Notes: generated by a model from the sequence alone, not told the origin. Shown: positions 1 to 9,461, numbered from the stretch's first letter. The stretch: 64,000 nucleotides of DNA from Celeribacter neptunius (GCF_900113955.1 NZ_FORH01000002.1:186001-250000); one strand, 5' to 3'. Program-made: numbers and translations.

Positions 1-307
1 CGAGCGCGTTCAGCGCCTCTGCCGCCGCTTCGGCATCGTCGATCCGGCAGGCGATCGCATGCAGCCCCTGCCCCATCCGCGCCAGGGTCTCCCGGCGCGC
101 GGCGTTCAGATCGGTGGCCGTCAGAATGCCCAGAAGCTCGAAATAATCCTCCGGGAACATGATGGTGTAATTCGCCGTGCCCTTGGCCGCCGAATGGGTG
201 CCGCGCGGCGACAGGGTGAAGCCCAGCGCCCGGTATTGCGCGGCGGCCGCGTCGAGATCGTCAACGAGGGCAAAGCAATGGTCGATGCCTTTGACGGGAT
301 GGGTCAT
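1..307 (-). CDS. VOC/glyoxalase-like protein, truncated by window edge
   Basis: Reading leftward from an ATG at 307, the N-terminal 102 codons are open to the window edge and begin MTHPVKGIDHCFALVDDLD. This matches the first beta-alpha-beta module of the glyoxalase-like (Glyoxalase_3/VOC) fold, including the GIDH motif whose His is usually a metal or substrate ligand and the later FPEDYFELLG strand. The start has a GGAGA ribosome site 5 bases upstream. It lies 43 bases downstream of the SDR gene on the same strand, so the two are probably co-transcribed. The C-terminal half is outside the window, so the metal-binding set cannot be checked and the substrate is unknown. Confidence 0.75.
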   Translation of the reverse strand, partial: MTHPVKGIDHCFALVDDLDAAAAQYRALGFTLSPRGTHSAAKGTANYTIMFPEDYFELLGILTATDLNAARRETLARMGQGLHAIACRIDDAEAAAEALNAL

Positions 308-350
308 GATTGTCTCCAAATGTGCGATTTCATTGAATTTTGATGAGGTC

Positions 351-1061
351 TTAACGGCGGACCGGCGCCAGCACGATTTCCGGCAGGCTGATCCCCGGCT
401 GCATCTCGGCCACGAAGAGCGCGGTCTTTGCCATATCCTCCGGCTGGATCATCGCCGCCATTTTCTCGGCGTCGAAACCGGGCCGTTTGGCGAGAAGCGG
501 CGTCGCCACCTCGGCGGGACAAAGCGCGGTGGAGCGAATGCCGTTCCTGCCCTCCTCGTCATTGAGGCTGAGCGAGAGATCCGAGAGCGCGTGTTTCGAG
601 GCACCATAGACGACGCCGCTCACCGGCGAATGGAACCGCCCGGCCCAGCTCGAGGTATGGATCATCACCCCGTCCTGTTGCGCCCGCATAATCGGCAGGC
701 AAGCGCCGATGACATTGAGCGCGCCGGTGATATTGACATTGATCACCTGATCCCAGCTCTGCCAATCCAGCTCAGCCCATGTGCGTTTGGGGATGTTGAG
801 CCCGGCATTGTTGCAGAGCACAGTGAGATCACCGGACCAGGCAGCGATCTCGCGGGCGGCCCCGGCCATGCCGCTGCGATCGGTGACATCGCCGGGCCGG
901 ATATAGATGTCCTCAGAGACCGGCAACGCGGCCGCGACGGCCTCGAGCGCCGCCGCATTGCGCGCCGTCAGCGCCACACGATAGCCCGCCTCGGCAAAGG
1001 CTTTTGCCATGGCCGCGCCGATTCCCGAGCCTGCGCCGGTAATCCATGCAGTTTTCTTCAT
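351..1061 (-). CDS. SDR family NAD(P)-dependent oxidoreductase
   Basis: A 236-residue classical short-chain dehydrogenase. The nucleotide-binding motif TGAGSGIG is near residues 8-15, NNAG sits in the middle of the fold, and the catalytic pair is in VYGASKHA (Tyr-x-x-x-Lys). The length is normal for a classical SDR. An AGGGAAA sequence precedes the ATG. It is cytoplasmic and should oxidise or reduce an alcohol/carbonyl; the substrate cannot be read from sequence. It is transcribed away from the ABC importer operon at 1258 across an AT-rich shared promoter region, so a metabolic link with that operon is possible, as is co-transcription with the VOC-like gene downstream. Confidence 0.9.
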   Translation of the reverse strand: MKKTAWITGAGSGIGAAMAKAFAEAGYRVALTARNAAALEAVAAALPVSEDIYIRPGDVTDRSGMAGAAREIAAWSGDLTVLCNNAGLNIPKRTWAELDWQSWDQVINVNITGALNVIGACLPIMRAQQDGVMIHTSSWAGRFHSPVSGVVYGASKHALSDLSLSLNDEEGRNGIRSTALCPAEVATPLLAKRPGFDAEKMAAMIQPEDMAKTALFVAEMQPGISLPEIVLAPVRR

Positions 1062-1257
1062 GTGTTTTCCCTAATTTTTCAAATTTATAGGATCGTAACA
1101 CCGATTTTTAATCAGAGTGTAGGTTAAAATACCAATTTTTGAAAAAATATTGGGTTTTAATGTTGACTGAGCGGAAAGCCTCTCGTCATGTGAAGCTGCG
1201 CAACACATGCACAGGGCCGCGAACAGGCCACCCAACCGACCGGGAGAACCAGAACAC
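1062..1257. promoter_or_regulatory. AT-rich divergent promoter region
   Basis: This 196-base gap separates the leftward SDR gene from the rightward importer operon and is far richer in A and T than its surroundings between about 1068 and 1165. It holds an imperfect inverted repeat, CCAAT at 1132-1136 and ATTGG at 1149-1153, with a run of T then A between, and a TTGACT hexamer at 1163-1168. These look like operator and promoter elements but no convincing -10/-35 pair could be fixed. Confidence 0.45.
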
Positions 1258-2865
1258 ATGAATTGGAAGATGAAAAACATGAGCCTGACGCTCGCCGTGA
1301 CCGGCGCGCTGTCCGGCGCGCTGAGCACCGTAGGCTTTGCCGCGGCGGCAGAGGAAGAGGTCCAGAAAGGCGGCACTGTCGTCGTTCACATGATTTCGGA
1401 ACAGCGCATCCTGAACCCGGGGCTGCGCGCCTCGACCGGGGTGTACAACATCACCGGCAAGATCATGGAGCCGCTGATCGACAAGAGCTATGACGGCTAT
1501 GAGCCGGTGCTGGCGACCGACTGGTCCGGCTCCGAGGATGGCAAGACCATCACGCTGAAACTGCGCGAGGAGGTGAACTGGCACGATGGCGAGCCCTTCA
1601 CCTGTGACGACGTGGCGTTTTCGGCGATGGAGCTCTGGAAAAAGCTGCTGAACTATTCCTCGGCGCTGCAGGCCAATCTCGAAAGCGTCGACTGCCCGGA
1701 CCCGCACACCGCGGTGTTCAACTACTCGAAGCCGATGCCGCTCGAACTGTTCGTCGCCGCCATGCCCGATCTCGGACACCCGGTGCCGAAACACCTCTAT
1801 GAGGGCACCGATATCCTGAAGAACGAATACAACACCGCGCCGGTCGGCACCGGCCCGTTCAAATTCGTAGAATATCAGCGCGGTCAATATGTTCTGGCCG
1901 AAAAGAACAAGGATTACTGGCGCGAAGGCTATCCCTATCTCGACCGCGTGGTCTGGCGCTTCATCAAGGACAAATCCGCCGCCGCCGCCGCGCTGGAGGC
2001 CGGTGAAGTGCAGGAATCCGGTTTCATCGGCGTCTCGATGGCCGATGTCGAACGGTTCAGCAAGGATGACAGTTTCTCGGTCGGCACCATGGGTTATGAG
2101 AACAACGTTGCCCACTCGACCGTGGAATTCAATCACCGCAACCCGATCCTCGCCGATCTGAAAGTGCGTCAGGCGATGTATCACGGGCTCGACATCGACT
2201 ATGCGATCAACACGATCATGCACGGTTTTGCCAAGCCCGGTCGCGGCCCGGTCCCGAGCGCCGGTGGCATCAACTACACCGACGATGTGCCGACCTATGA
2301 TTACGATCCGGAGCTGGCCAAGCAGATGCTCGACGAGGCCGGCTATCCGGTGAAGGACGACGGCTATCGTTTCCACCTGCGTCACCGTCCTGCGCCCTGG
2401 GGCGAATATACCCAGCTCTGGGCCGAATATTACGCCCAGGCGATGAAAGAAATCGGCATCGACGTCGAGATCCTGACCAATGATGCGCCGGGTTTCTTGA
2501 ACGGCGTTTACCGCGACCATGATTTCGACACCGCCAATGGCTGGCACCAGTTCCGTTCCGACCCGGCGGTCTCCACCATGGTCTGGCTGCGCTCCGGTCA
2601 GCCGGAAGGCACGCCCTGGACCAACCAGTTCGGCTGGAAGAGCGACGAGATCGACCAGATGATCGATGACGCGGCCTCCGAGCTCGATGTCGAGAAACGC
2701 GCCGCGATGTATCACGAGATCCAGGCCAAGGCGATGGCGGAACTGCCGGTGATCTTTGCCATCGAACACCCGTTCATCTCGGTCACCTCCAAGAAGCTTC
2801 ACAACCATCACAACACGCCGCGGTGGAACTCGTCGAGCTGGTACGATCTGTGGATCGAACAGTGA
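1258..2865 (+). CDS. ABC transporter substrate-binding protein (peptide/nickel family 5)
   Basis: A periplasmic solute receptor of the SBP_bac_5 (DppA/OppA/NikA) family, 535 residues. An N-terminal Sec signal (MNWKMKNM then a hydrophobic stretch ending AAAAEEE) is followed by typical landmarks: TLKLREEVNWHDGEPFTCDDV near residue 100, TGPFKFVEY, and the FNHRNPILADLKVRQAMYHGLD segment. The reading frame extends upstream to 1207, but the ATG at 1258 gives the natural signal peptide and has GGGAG upstream. It is the first gene of a seven-gene-plus operon; a stable stem-loop separates it from the permeases, as expected when the receptor is made in excess. Ligand unknown; the downstream hydrolases suggest a small nitrogen compound. 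Confidence 0.93.
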   Translation: MNWKMKNMSLTLAVTGALSGALSTVGFAAAAEEEVQKGGTVVVHMISEQRILNPGLRASTGVYNITGKIMEPLIDKSYDGYEPVLATDWSGSEDGKTITLKLREEVNWHDGEPFTCDDVAFSAMELWKKLLNYSSALQANLESVDCPDPHTAVFNYSKPMPLELFVAAMPDLGHPVPKHLYEGTDILKNEYNTAPVGTGPFKFVEYQRGQYVLAEKNKDYWREGYPYLDRVVWRFIKDKSAAAAALEAGEVQESGFIGVSMADVERFSKDDSFSVGTMGYENNVAHSTVEFNHRNPILADLKVRQAMYHGLDIDYAINTIMHGFAKPGRGPVPSAGGINYTDDVPTYDYDPELAKQMLDEAGYPVKDDGYRFHLRHRPAPWGEYTQLWAEYYAQAMKEIGIDVEILTNDAPGFLNGVYRDHDFDTANGWHQFRSDPAVSTMVWLRSGQPEGTPWTNQFGWKSDEIDQMIDDAASELDVEKRAAMYHEIQAKAMAELPVIFAIEHPFISVTSKKLHNHHNTPRWNSSSWYDLWIEQ

Positions 2866-2881
2866 GCTCTCCCCTGAACAA

Positions 2882-2908
2882 GAGCGCTGATCAGCATCCC
2901 TGATCGGC
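2882..2908 (+). terminator. Stem-loop between receptor and permease genes
   Basis: GCGCTGATCAG (2882-2892) pairs with CTGATCGGCGC (2898-2908), an 11-base stem with one G-U pair and a 5-base loop. No T-tract follows, so it is more likely a partial attenuator or mRNA 3'-end stabiliser for the solute-binding protein message than a full terminator. Confidence 0.6.
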
Positions 2909-3011
2909 GCCCCAATCCACACCGTGACGGGCGCGCTCCCTCCCCCTTTTCGCGCGCCCGTCTCTTCCCCTCCTGCCCTTCCTGCCCCTGATCCCGAAGG
3001 ATCCAAAGACA

Positions 3012-4001
3012 ATGACATTGCACATGCCCCCGATCCTGAGCTACGCGCTCAGACGCCTGGTTCAGGCGATCCCCGTGGTCATCCTGATCATGATCGGTAC
3101 GTTTCTCCTGCTCAAACTCGCCCCCGGCGACACGGTCGATGCGCTCGTCGGCGACATGGGCGGGGCCGACGCCGCCTTCATCGCCCGGCTGCGCGCCGAA
3201 TACGGGCTCGATCAGCCCGTCTGGGTGCAGCTCTGGCGCTATATGGTCAAGCTCGCCTCCTTCGATTTCGGCTGGTCCTTTGTCTATGAGCAGCCGGTCT
3301 CGACCGTGCTGATGGAGCGCCTCGGCACCACGCTGATGCTGATGGCCAGCTCGCTGTCCATCGCCTTTGTCGCCGGGATCGTGCTGGGGGCCATCGCCGC
3401 GCGCCGCGCCTATTCCGCGACCGACAACCTGATCTCCGTTCTGGGCCTGGTGTTCTACGCGACGCCGTCATTCTTTCTCTCGCTGATGCTGATGCTGGTG
3501 TTCTCCGTCAAGCTCGGCTGGCTGCCAGTGGGCGGGATCAAGACCATCGCCGCCTTCTACACCGGTTGGGACCATGTCTGGGACGTGGTGCGCCACCTGA
3601 TCATGCCGACCGCGGCGCTCTCATTGATCTATCTCGCCTTCTACCTGCGGCTGATGCGCGCCTCGGTGATGGAAGTGGCCGATCTCGATTACGTCCGCAC
3701 CGCCCGCGCCAAGGGCGCCCGCGAAGGCCGGCTGATGACCCATCACATCATGCGCAACGCGCTTTTGCCGGTGGTCACGCTTCTGGGGCTTCAGTTCTCC
3801 ACCGTTCTGGGTGGCTCCATCGTGGTCGAAACCATCTTCACCCTGCCGGGGCTGGGGCAACTGGCCTACCAGTCCGTGGTGCAGCGCGACATGAACACGC
3901 TGATGGGCATCATCTTTCTTTGCGCCATCATCGTCGTCGTCGTCAATTTCCTCACCGACCTGCTTTACGCACGTCTCGACAGCCGGATCGAACTCGCATG
4001 A
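3012..4001 (+). CDS. ABC transporter permease, DppB type
   Basis: A 329-residue inner-membrane permease of the dipeptide/oligopeptide class. The N-terminal TM helix begins at LVQAIPVVILIMIGTFLLLKL with the family's APGDxVDAL motif after it, and the cytoplasmic EAA loop appears as DYVRTARAKGAREGRLMTHH near residues 218-237. About six TM helices are visible. GAAGG lies a few bases upstream of the ATG. Its stop overlaps the start of the second permease (ATGA), so the two are translationally coupled and should form the heterodimeric channel. Confidence 0.95.
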   Translation: MTLHMPPILSYALRRLVQAIPVVILIMIGTFLLLKLAPGDTVDALVGDMGGADAAFIARLRAEYGLDQPVWVQLWRYMVKLASFDFGWSFVYEQPVSTVLMERLGTTLMLMASSLSIAFVAGIVLGAIAARRAYSATDNLISVLGLVFYATPSFFLSLMLMLVFSVKLGWLPVGGIKTIAAFYTGWDHVWDVVRHLIMPTAALSLIYLAFYLRLMRASVMEVADLDYVRTARAKGAREGRLMTHHIMRNALLPVVTLLGLQFSTVLGGSIVVETIFTLPGLGQLAYQSVVQRDMNTLMGIIFLCAIIVVVVNFLTDLLYARLDSRIELA

Positions 4002-4873
4002 CCCTTGCCGATACTGAAATCGCCCCGCCCGAGCCGCCGCGCTACGTGATGTTCTGGCGCCGTTACAAACGCAACCGCGCAGCCCTTCTGGGCCTTGTGC
4101 TCTTCGCCCTCGTGGTGCTGATGGCGCTCTCCGCCGGCATCATCGATCCGGGCGACCCGCTGCGTCGCGCCGGCGAGCCGCTGACCCCGCCTTTCGTCAA
4201 TTGGGAGACGCCTCTGGGCACCGACCAGCTGGGCCGCGATGTGCTGTCCGGCGTGTTCTACGGCGCCCGCATCTCGCTTCTGATCGGCGTGGTGGCCACA
4301 TTGGTCGCCATCGTCATCGGCGTCGTCATCGGTGCGCTGGCCGGCTATTTCGGCGGTTGGGTCGATGACGTGCTGATGCGCATCACCGAAGCCTTCCAGA
4401 CCATCCCGAACTTTGTCCTCTTGCTGACGCTGGTTGCCATCATGGGGTCCAAGATCGAATGGATCACCGTCGCCATCGGTATCGTCAGCTGGACCGCACC
4501 GGCCCGTATGGTGCGCGCCGAGTTCATGTCGCTGCGGCACCGCGAATTCGTCGATGCCGCGCGCAATTTGGGCGTGTCGAACACCTCGATCATCTTCCGC
4601 GAAATCCTGCCCAACGCCATGCCGCCGATCGTCGTTTACGCCTCCGTCATCATGGCGCTGTCGATCCTGATGGAAAGCGCGCTGGCCTTTCTGGCGCTGG
4701 GCGATCCGAACTACGCGAGCTGGGGCAATATGATTGGCCAAGGCCGCGCTGTGCTGCGCTCTGCCCCCTATTGCGCCGTCATCCCCGGCATCGCGATCAT
4801 CCTCACCGTGCTGTCTTTCTCGCTTCTGGGCGAGGGGCTGAACGATGCACTCAACCCGAGGCAGAAGAAATGA
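3998..4873 (+). CDS. ABC transporter permease, DppC type
   Basis: A 291-residue DppC-family permease. After a cytoplasmic N-terminus and first TM helix it shows the DPxxxLRRAGEPLTPP region, the signature TDQLGRDVLSGVFYGARISL and the EAA loop REFVDAARNLGVSNTSIIFREILPN (abridged) near residues 185-208. The true start is the ATG at 3998 overlapping the previous stop, although the frame is open well upstream. It overlaps the ATPase gene by ATGA. It pairs with the upstream DppB-type permease. Confidence 0.95.
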   Translation: MTLADTEIAPPEPPRYVMFWRRYKRNRAALLGLVLFALVVLMALSAGIIDPGDPLRRAGEPLTPPFVNWETPLGTDQLGRDVLSGVFYGARISLLIGVVATLVAIVIGVVIGALAGYFGGWVDDVLMRITEAFQTIPNFVLLLTLVAIMGSKIEWITVAIGIVSWTAPARMVRAEFMSLRHREFVDAARNLGVSNTSIIFREILPNAMPPIVVYASVIMALSILMESALAFLALGDPNYASWGNMIGQGRAVLRSAPYCAVIPGIAIILTVLSFSLLGEGLNDALNPRQKK

Positions 4874-6516
4874 CCAAGACACCTCCTCCCGTCCTCGAAC
4901 TGTGCAACGTACAGATTTCCCTGCCAAAAGGCGCTGACCGTCCCTATGCGCTCGAAGGGCTTGATTTGACCATCGAAGCGGGCGAAATCGTCTGCCTTGT
5001 CGGCGAAAGCGGCTCCGGCAAATCGCTCTGCGCCGGGGCCATCATGGGCCTTTTGCCGGAGCCGCATGTGCGCGTGACCGGCGGTGCGATCCGGTTCATG
5101 GGCGAAGAGCTTCGCGGGAAAACCGACGCCGAGATGCGCAAGCTGCGCGGCGCCGATATCTCGATGATCTTTCAGGAACCGATGACCGCGCTCAACCCGC
5201 AGAAGACCGTCGGCTGGCAGATCGATGAGGTGCTGCGGCTCCATACCAAGATGAGCAAGGCGGAGCGCAAGGTCCGGGCCATCGAGATGCTGGAGCGGGT
5301 ACATATCCCCGATCCGGCCTCGGCCTATAATGCCCATCCGCATCAGATCTCCGGCGGGCAAAGGCAGCGCGTCATGATCGCCATGTCGCTGGTGCTCTCG
5401 CCCAAGCTGATCATCGCCGACGAGCCGACCACCGCGCTCGACGTGACGACCCAGCTGCAGATCCTCAAACTCATTCGCGAGTTGCAGGAGGAAGAAGGCG
5501 CCGGCGTGTTGTTCATCACGCACGATTTTGGCGTGGTCGCCGAGATCGCCGACAAGGTCGCCGTGCTCTGCCGCGGCGAGCTGGTCGAAAGCGGCACCAC
5601 CGATGCGGTGCTCAACCACCCGCAGCACCCCTACACCAGGGCGCTGATCGGCGCCGTGCCCGCCCTCACCCCGCCGCCGATCAAAGCCGCCTCCGACGCC
5701 CCCGTGGTGCTCAAGGGCACGGGGTTGAAAAAGACCTTTGCCGCTCGTGGCGGGCTCCTGTCGGGCAAGCGCAAAGCGGTCACCGCGGTCAAGGATCTGA
5801 CCTTCGAGCTGCGTCAGGGCGAAACCCTGGGCGTGGTCGGCGAAAGCGGCTCCGGCAAGACCACCGTGTCGCGCATCGTCACGCGTCTTCTGGAATGCGA
5901 CCAAGGCTCCGTGGAACTCGACGGCACCGATCTTCTGGCCGCGACACCGCGTGAGCTGCGCGCCCTGCGCCAGCATATCCAGATGGTGTTCCAGGACCCG
6001 ATGGCCTCGCTCAACCCGCGCAAACGCGTGGTCGATCTCATCGCGCAAGGCCCCATCGTCCACGGTGCCGATCCGGCGAAAGCCCGCGAGGACGCCAAAC
6101 GGCTGCTGGAACTGGTGGAACTGTCGCCCGCCGCCGCCAACCGCTTTCCGCATGAGTTCTCCGGCGGTCAGCGTCAGCGCATCGGCATCGCCCGGGCGCT
6201 GGCGATGGAACCCAAGGTGATCGTCGCCGACGAGCCGGTCTCCGCCCTCGACGTATCGGTGCAGGCGCAGGTGCTCAAACTCCTGGCCGACCTGCGCGAC
6301 CGGCTCAACCTGTCGCTTCTCTTCGTCACCCATGACCTGCGGGTCGCGGCCCAGCTCTGCGACCGGATCATCGTCATGCAAAAGGGCGAGATCGTCGAAC
6401 ACGGGCTGACCGCCGAGGTCTTCGCCAACCCGCAACACCCCTATACGCAAAACCTGTTGTCTTCCATTCCCGGCCGCGACTGGACGCCACCGTCGCTCCA
6501 GACCGACGCCGCTTAA
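4870..6516 (+). CDS. Fused double ABC ATPase (DppD-DppF type)
   Basis: A 548-residue protein containing two complete ATPase domains. The first has Walker A GESGSGKS (about residues 41-48), signature ISGGQRQR and Walker [13 protein letters not shown]; the second has GESGSGKTT (about 324), FSGGQRQR and VIVADEPVSALD. Each half carries the oligopeptide-type C-terminal extension (HPQHPYT). In most Dpp/Opp systems these are two genes; here both are in one chain, so the transporter needs one copy per complex rather than a heterodimer. It starts at ATGA overlap with the permease and ends 9 bases before the class V enzyme. Confidence 0.95.
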   Translation: MTKTPPPVLELCNVQISLPKGADRPYALEGLDLTIEAGEIVCLVGESGSGKSLCAGAIMGLLPEPHVRVTGGAIRFMGEELRGKTDAEMRKLRGADISMIFQEPMTALNPQKTVGWQIDEVLRLHTKMSKAERKVRAIEMLERVHIPDPASAYNAHPHQISGGQRQRVMIAMSLVLSPKLIIADEPTTALDVTTQLQILKLIRELQEEEGAGVLFITHDFGVVAEIADKVAVLCRGELVESGTTDAVLNHPQHPYTRALIGAVPALTPPPIKAASDAPVVLKGTGLKKTFAARGGLLSGKRKAVTAVKDLTFELRQGETLGVVGESGSGKTTVSRIVTRLLECDQGSVELDGTDLLAATPRELRALRQHIQMVFQDPMASLNPRKRVVDLIAQGPIVHGADPAKAREDAKRLLELVELSPAAANRFPHEFSGGQRQRIGIARALAMEPKVIVADEPVSALDVSVQAQVLKLLADLRDRLNLSLLFVTHDLRVAAQLCDRIIVMQKGEIVEHGLTAEVFANPQHPYTQNLLSSIPGRDWTPPSLQTDAA

Positions 6517-6525
6517 GGACCTGAA

Positions 6526-8166
6526 ATGTCACTTGAATTCAAAGATATCCGCAGCGCTCTGATTGGTGAGGGGGCGGCGATGTCCGGCCCCTTCGGACCG
6601 CGTGCCATACTCTATGCCGATTATGTCGCCTCGGGCCGCGCGCTCGCCTTCATCGAGGATGCGATCCGCACCCATGTGCTGCCCTATTATGGCAACACCC
6701 ATACCGAGACCTCCTTTGTCGGGCGTCGCACCACCCAGCTGCGCGAAATGGCGCGCGAGAGCGTGCGCCGGGCGGTCAAGGCCGACGCGGATCACGCGGT
6801 GATCTTCACCGGTTCGGGCGCCACCGGCGCGGTGGACAAGCTGGTGCGCGGTTTCGCGATGAAAGGCCTCGCCCAAGGCGTTGTTTTCGTCGGACCTTAC
6901 GAGCATCATTCGAACGACCTGCCCTGGCGCGAAAGCGGTGCGGAACTGGTGCGTGTACCGCTCAATGACGCGGGAACGATCTGTCTCGAGACGCTGGAAC
7001 GCGAGCTTGCCGCCCATGCGGATCGCCCGCTCAAGATCGGCGCGTTCTCCGCGGCCTCCAACGTCACCGGGGTGCGCAGCGATCTGCGCGCCATCGCCAA
7101 ACTGCTCCACGCCCATGGCGCCTATTGTGTCGCCGATTTCGCCGCCGCCGCGCCCTATATGCCGGTGGAGCTTTCTGAGACCTCCGAGGGCGCGGGCGAC
7201 CGGATCGATGCCGCCGTGATCTCGCCGCATAAATTCCCCGGCGGCCCCGGCGCCTCCGGTGTGCTGATCGCCGAGCGCAGCCTGTTCGATGGCGCCCAAC
7301 CGACGCTCACCGGCGGCGGAACGGTGAGCTATGTCACCGCCGAGGGCCACAGCTATATCGCCGATCCCGAGCACCGCGAAGAAGGCGGCACGCCGGCGAT
7401 TGTCGACAACATCCGCGCCGGCATGGTGATGCAGCTCAAATGCGACATGGACGAGGCGCGGGTCGAAGCCCGCGAAACCGTGCTGACCCGCCGCATGGAA
7501 GAGGCGCTGCGCGCCATTCCGGGGATGGAACTTTTGGGGCCGTCGAACGTACCGCGTCTGGGGATTTTCTCCTTCAACCTGCGGGTTCGCGGCAAGCTTT
7601 TGCACCACAATTACGTCGTGGCTTTGCTCAATGACCTGTTCGGCATTCAGGCCCGCGGCGGCTGTTCCTGTGCCGGACCTTACGGCCATGCGCTTCTCGG
7701 CATCGACCTGACCACCAGCGCCCGGCACGAGGCCGCCGTGCAGCACGGTCACTCGATCTTTCGCCCCGGCTGGGCGCGGTTCGGCGTGAACTGGTTCTTC
7801 GACGAGGAAGATGTCGACAAGATCGCCGCCGCGATCCGCTTTGTCGCAGAGCACGGGCTCGACATGCTGGCCTATTACCAGCTCGACGCCGAGGAAGGCA
7901 TCTGGCGCGCCACGCCCGGCTTCGAGGACAGCTGTCCGCCCGCGCTGTCCGCGCTCTGGCAAGAGCCGGACATGTCGGCGGGGCCGGCACCGGATTTCGC
8001 CACCTGCCTCGCGCAGGCGCAAGAACTGGCCGACAGCGCCAAGGCTTTGGGTTGTGCTGCCGGGCCGGAGCTTTCGGCGGAAGAAGAAGCATTGCGTTGG
8101 TTCTGGCTGCCGCAGGAAGTGCGCGATGGCAACACCGGGCTGAGCACGGAAGGGGCCGCAGGATGA
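6526..8166 (+). CDS. Class V aminotransferase-fold PLP enzyme (cysteine desulfurase-like)
   Basis: A 546-residue fold-type I PLP enzyme. Visible motifs are FTGSGATGA (PLP phosphate region, about 94-102), EHHSN (126-130), the aspartate-containing VADFAAAAP (202-210), the PLP lysine in ISPHKFPGG (Lys236) and a Cys-rich loop GGCSCAGPYG near residue 383, placed like the active-site cysteine loop of SufS/CsdA enzymes. It is about 130 residues longer than SufS because of a C-terminal extension. It could be a desulfurase, a beta-lyase or an aminotransferase. Its setting beside an ATC-hydrolase homologue favours sulfur amino acid chemistry, but that is inference. Confidence 0.88.
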   Translation: MSLEFKDIRSALIGEGAAMSGPFGPRAILYADYVASGRALAFIEDAIRTHVLPYYGNTHTETSFVGRRTTQLREMARESVRRAVKADADHAVIFTGSGATGAVDKLVRGFAMKGLAQGVVFVGPYEHHSNDLPWRESGAELVRVPLNDAGTICLETLERELAAHADRPLKIGAFSAASNVTGVRSDLRAIAKLLHAHGAYCVADFAAAAPYMPVELSETSEGAGDRIDAAVISPHKFPGGPGASGVLIAERSLFDGAQPTLTGGGTVSYVTAEGHSYIADPEHREEGGTPAIVDNIRAGMVMQLKCDMDEARVEARETVLTRRMEEALRAIPGMELLGPSNVPRLGIFSFNLRVRGKLLHHNYVVALLNDLFGIQARGGCSCAGPYGHALLGIDLTTSARHEAAVQHGHSIFRPGWARFGVNWFFDEEDVDKIAAAIRFVAEHGLDMLAYYQLDAEEGIWRATPGFEDSCPPALSALWQEPDMSAGPAPDFATCLAQAQELADSAKALGCAAGPELSAEEEALRWFWLPQEVRDGNTGLSTEGAAG

Positions 8167-9461
8167 CCGTAGACTTCCCGAAATCGCTCTGGGCCGCCAC
8201 GGCACCGGAGCGCCCGCTCTCTGCCCCGCTCGCAGGCATCGAGGAAACCGATGTCGCCGTCATCGGCGCCGGGTTCACCGGGCTCTCGGCCGCCATCGAG
8301 GCCCGCAAACGCGGCCATGCGGTCACCGTTGTCGAGGGCAAGGCCGCCGGATGGGGCGCGTCGGGCCGCAACAATGGTCAGGTCATTCCGATCCTGACCT
8401 CCGCCGAACCCGATGTCTGGGTGTCGCGCTATGGCGAGGCCGGCAAGCGCATGGTGCGGCTCATCGGCAATTCCGGCGATGTGCTGTTCGATCTGGTGCG
8501 CGAGTTCGACATGCAGGCCGAGGCGGAACAGAACGGCTGGTTCCAGCCGGCGCATAGCCCCGGTCGTGTGAAACTGTCGCAAAAACGCGTCGAAGCATGG
8601 CAGCGGCATGGCTTTCCGGCGGAGCTGAAAGACGCCAAGGCCTGCGCCGATCTCTTGGGCACGGAGTTCTGGTATGGCGGCATGTTCAACCCGACCGGTG
8701 GGCATATCAATCCGCTTGCCCTGGCGCGCGAAATGGCACGGGTGGCCGAGCATCTCGGTGCGGTGATCCATGAGGACAGCCCCGTGGTGTCTTATGAGCG
8801 CGTCGGCTCAGAATGGGTGATCAAGACGGCGCAGGGCGCGCTCAAGGCCCGCGCGCTGATCCTTGCCACCAACGCCTATACGGGCGAATTGGCGCCGCGT
8901 CTGGCGCCCCGCATCGCGCGCTCCGTCGTCCCCGTGCTGAGCTGGCAAATGGCGACGGCGCCTTTGGGTGACAACCTGCGTCAGAAAATCCTGCCGGGGC
9001 GGCAGGCGGTGTCGGACACGCGCGGGGACTTGCGGTTTTTCCGCTATGATGCGCGCAATCGCCTGATCACCGGCGGTGCCGTGATGGGCTCGTTCGATGT
9101 CGCCAACCGGGTGCGCAAGAAAGCCGCGAAGAGCCTTGCCGAGGCCTTCCCCGAACTGGGCGTGCCGGAGATGACCCATGTCTGGTCCGGCTATATCGGC
9201 ATGAACTGGGACCGCTTCCCGCGTGTCCATAAACTCGGACCCGATGGCTGGGCTTGGGTCGGTTGCAACGGGCGTGGCGTGGCGCTCGGCACCTCTCTTG
9301 GGCGCGAGCTGGCCCGCGCCGCCACCGGTCAACCCGAAGACGAACTGGCCCTGCCGGTGACCGAGCCGCATCCCTTCCCGGTGCATGGCCTCATACGCCG
9401 CTTTGCCCCCACCTATCTCGCCTGGCTGAAGCGCCAAGACCACAAGGAGATCAACCTGTGA
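8163..9461 (+). CDS. FAD-dependent oxidoreductase, DAO family
   Basis: A 432-residue flavoprotein of the D-amino-acid oxidase/gamma-glutamylputrescine oxidase group. The Rossmann motif VIGAGFTGLSAA starts near residue 33, followed by GWGASGRNNGQV, typical of PuuB-like oxidases, and the C-terminal FAD segment GWAWVGCNGRGVALG. The ATG at 8163 overlaps the preceding stop; the frame is open upstream to 8052 but those codons lie within the previous gene. It likely oxidises a primary or secondary amine or imino acid derived from the imported substrate. Substrate unknown. Confidence 0.9.
   Translation: MTVDFPKSLWAATAPERPLSAPLAGIEETDVAVIGAGFTGLSAAIEARKRGHAVTVVEGKAAGWGASGRNNGQVIPILTSAEPDVWVSRYGEAGKRMVRLIGNSGDVLFDLVREFDMQAEAEQNGWFQPAHSPGRVKLSQKRVEAWQRHGFPAELKDAKACADLLGTEFWYGGMFNPTGGHINPLALAREMARVAEHLGAVIHEDSPVVSYERVGSEWVIKTAQGALKARALILATNAYTGELAPRLAPRIARSVVPVLSWQMATAPLGDNLRQKILPGRQAVSDTRGDLRFFRYDARNRLITGGAVMGSFDVANRVRKKAAKSLAEAFPELGVPEMTHVWSGYIGMNWDRFPRVHKLGPDGWAWVGCNGRGVALGTSLGRELARAATGQPEDELALPVTEPHPFPVHGLIRRFAPTYLAWLKRQDHKEINL

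Noticed and set aside
1186-3018. A 610-codon open frame on the minus strand opposite the solute-binding gene
   Set aside because: It mirrors the receptor gene, has no family-like motifs and is Arg/His/Val rich, as antisense frames in high-GC DNA are. The plus-strand product has a signal peptide and clear family landmarks.
4768-8205. Long minus-strand frames opposite the ATPase and class V genes
   Set aside because: They lack recognisable domains and overlap proteins with complete Walker motifs and PLP sites.
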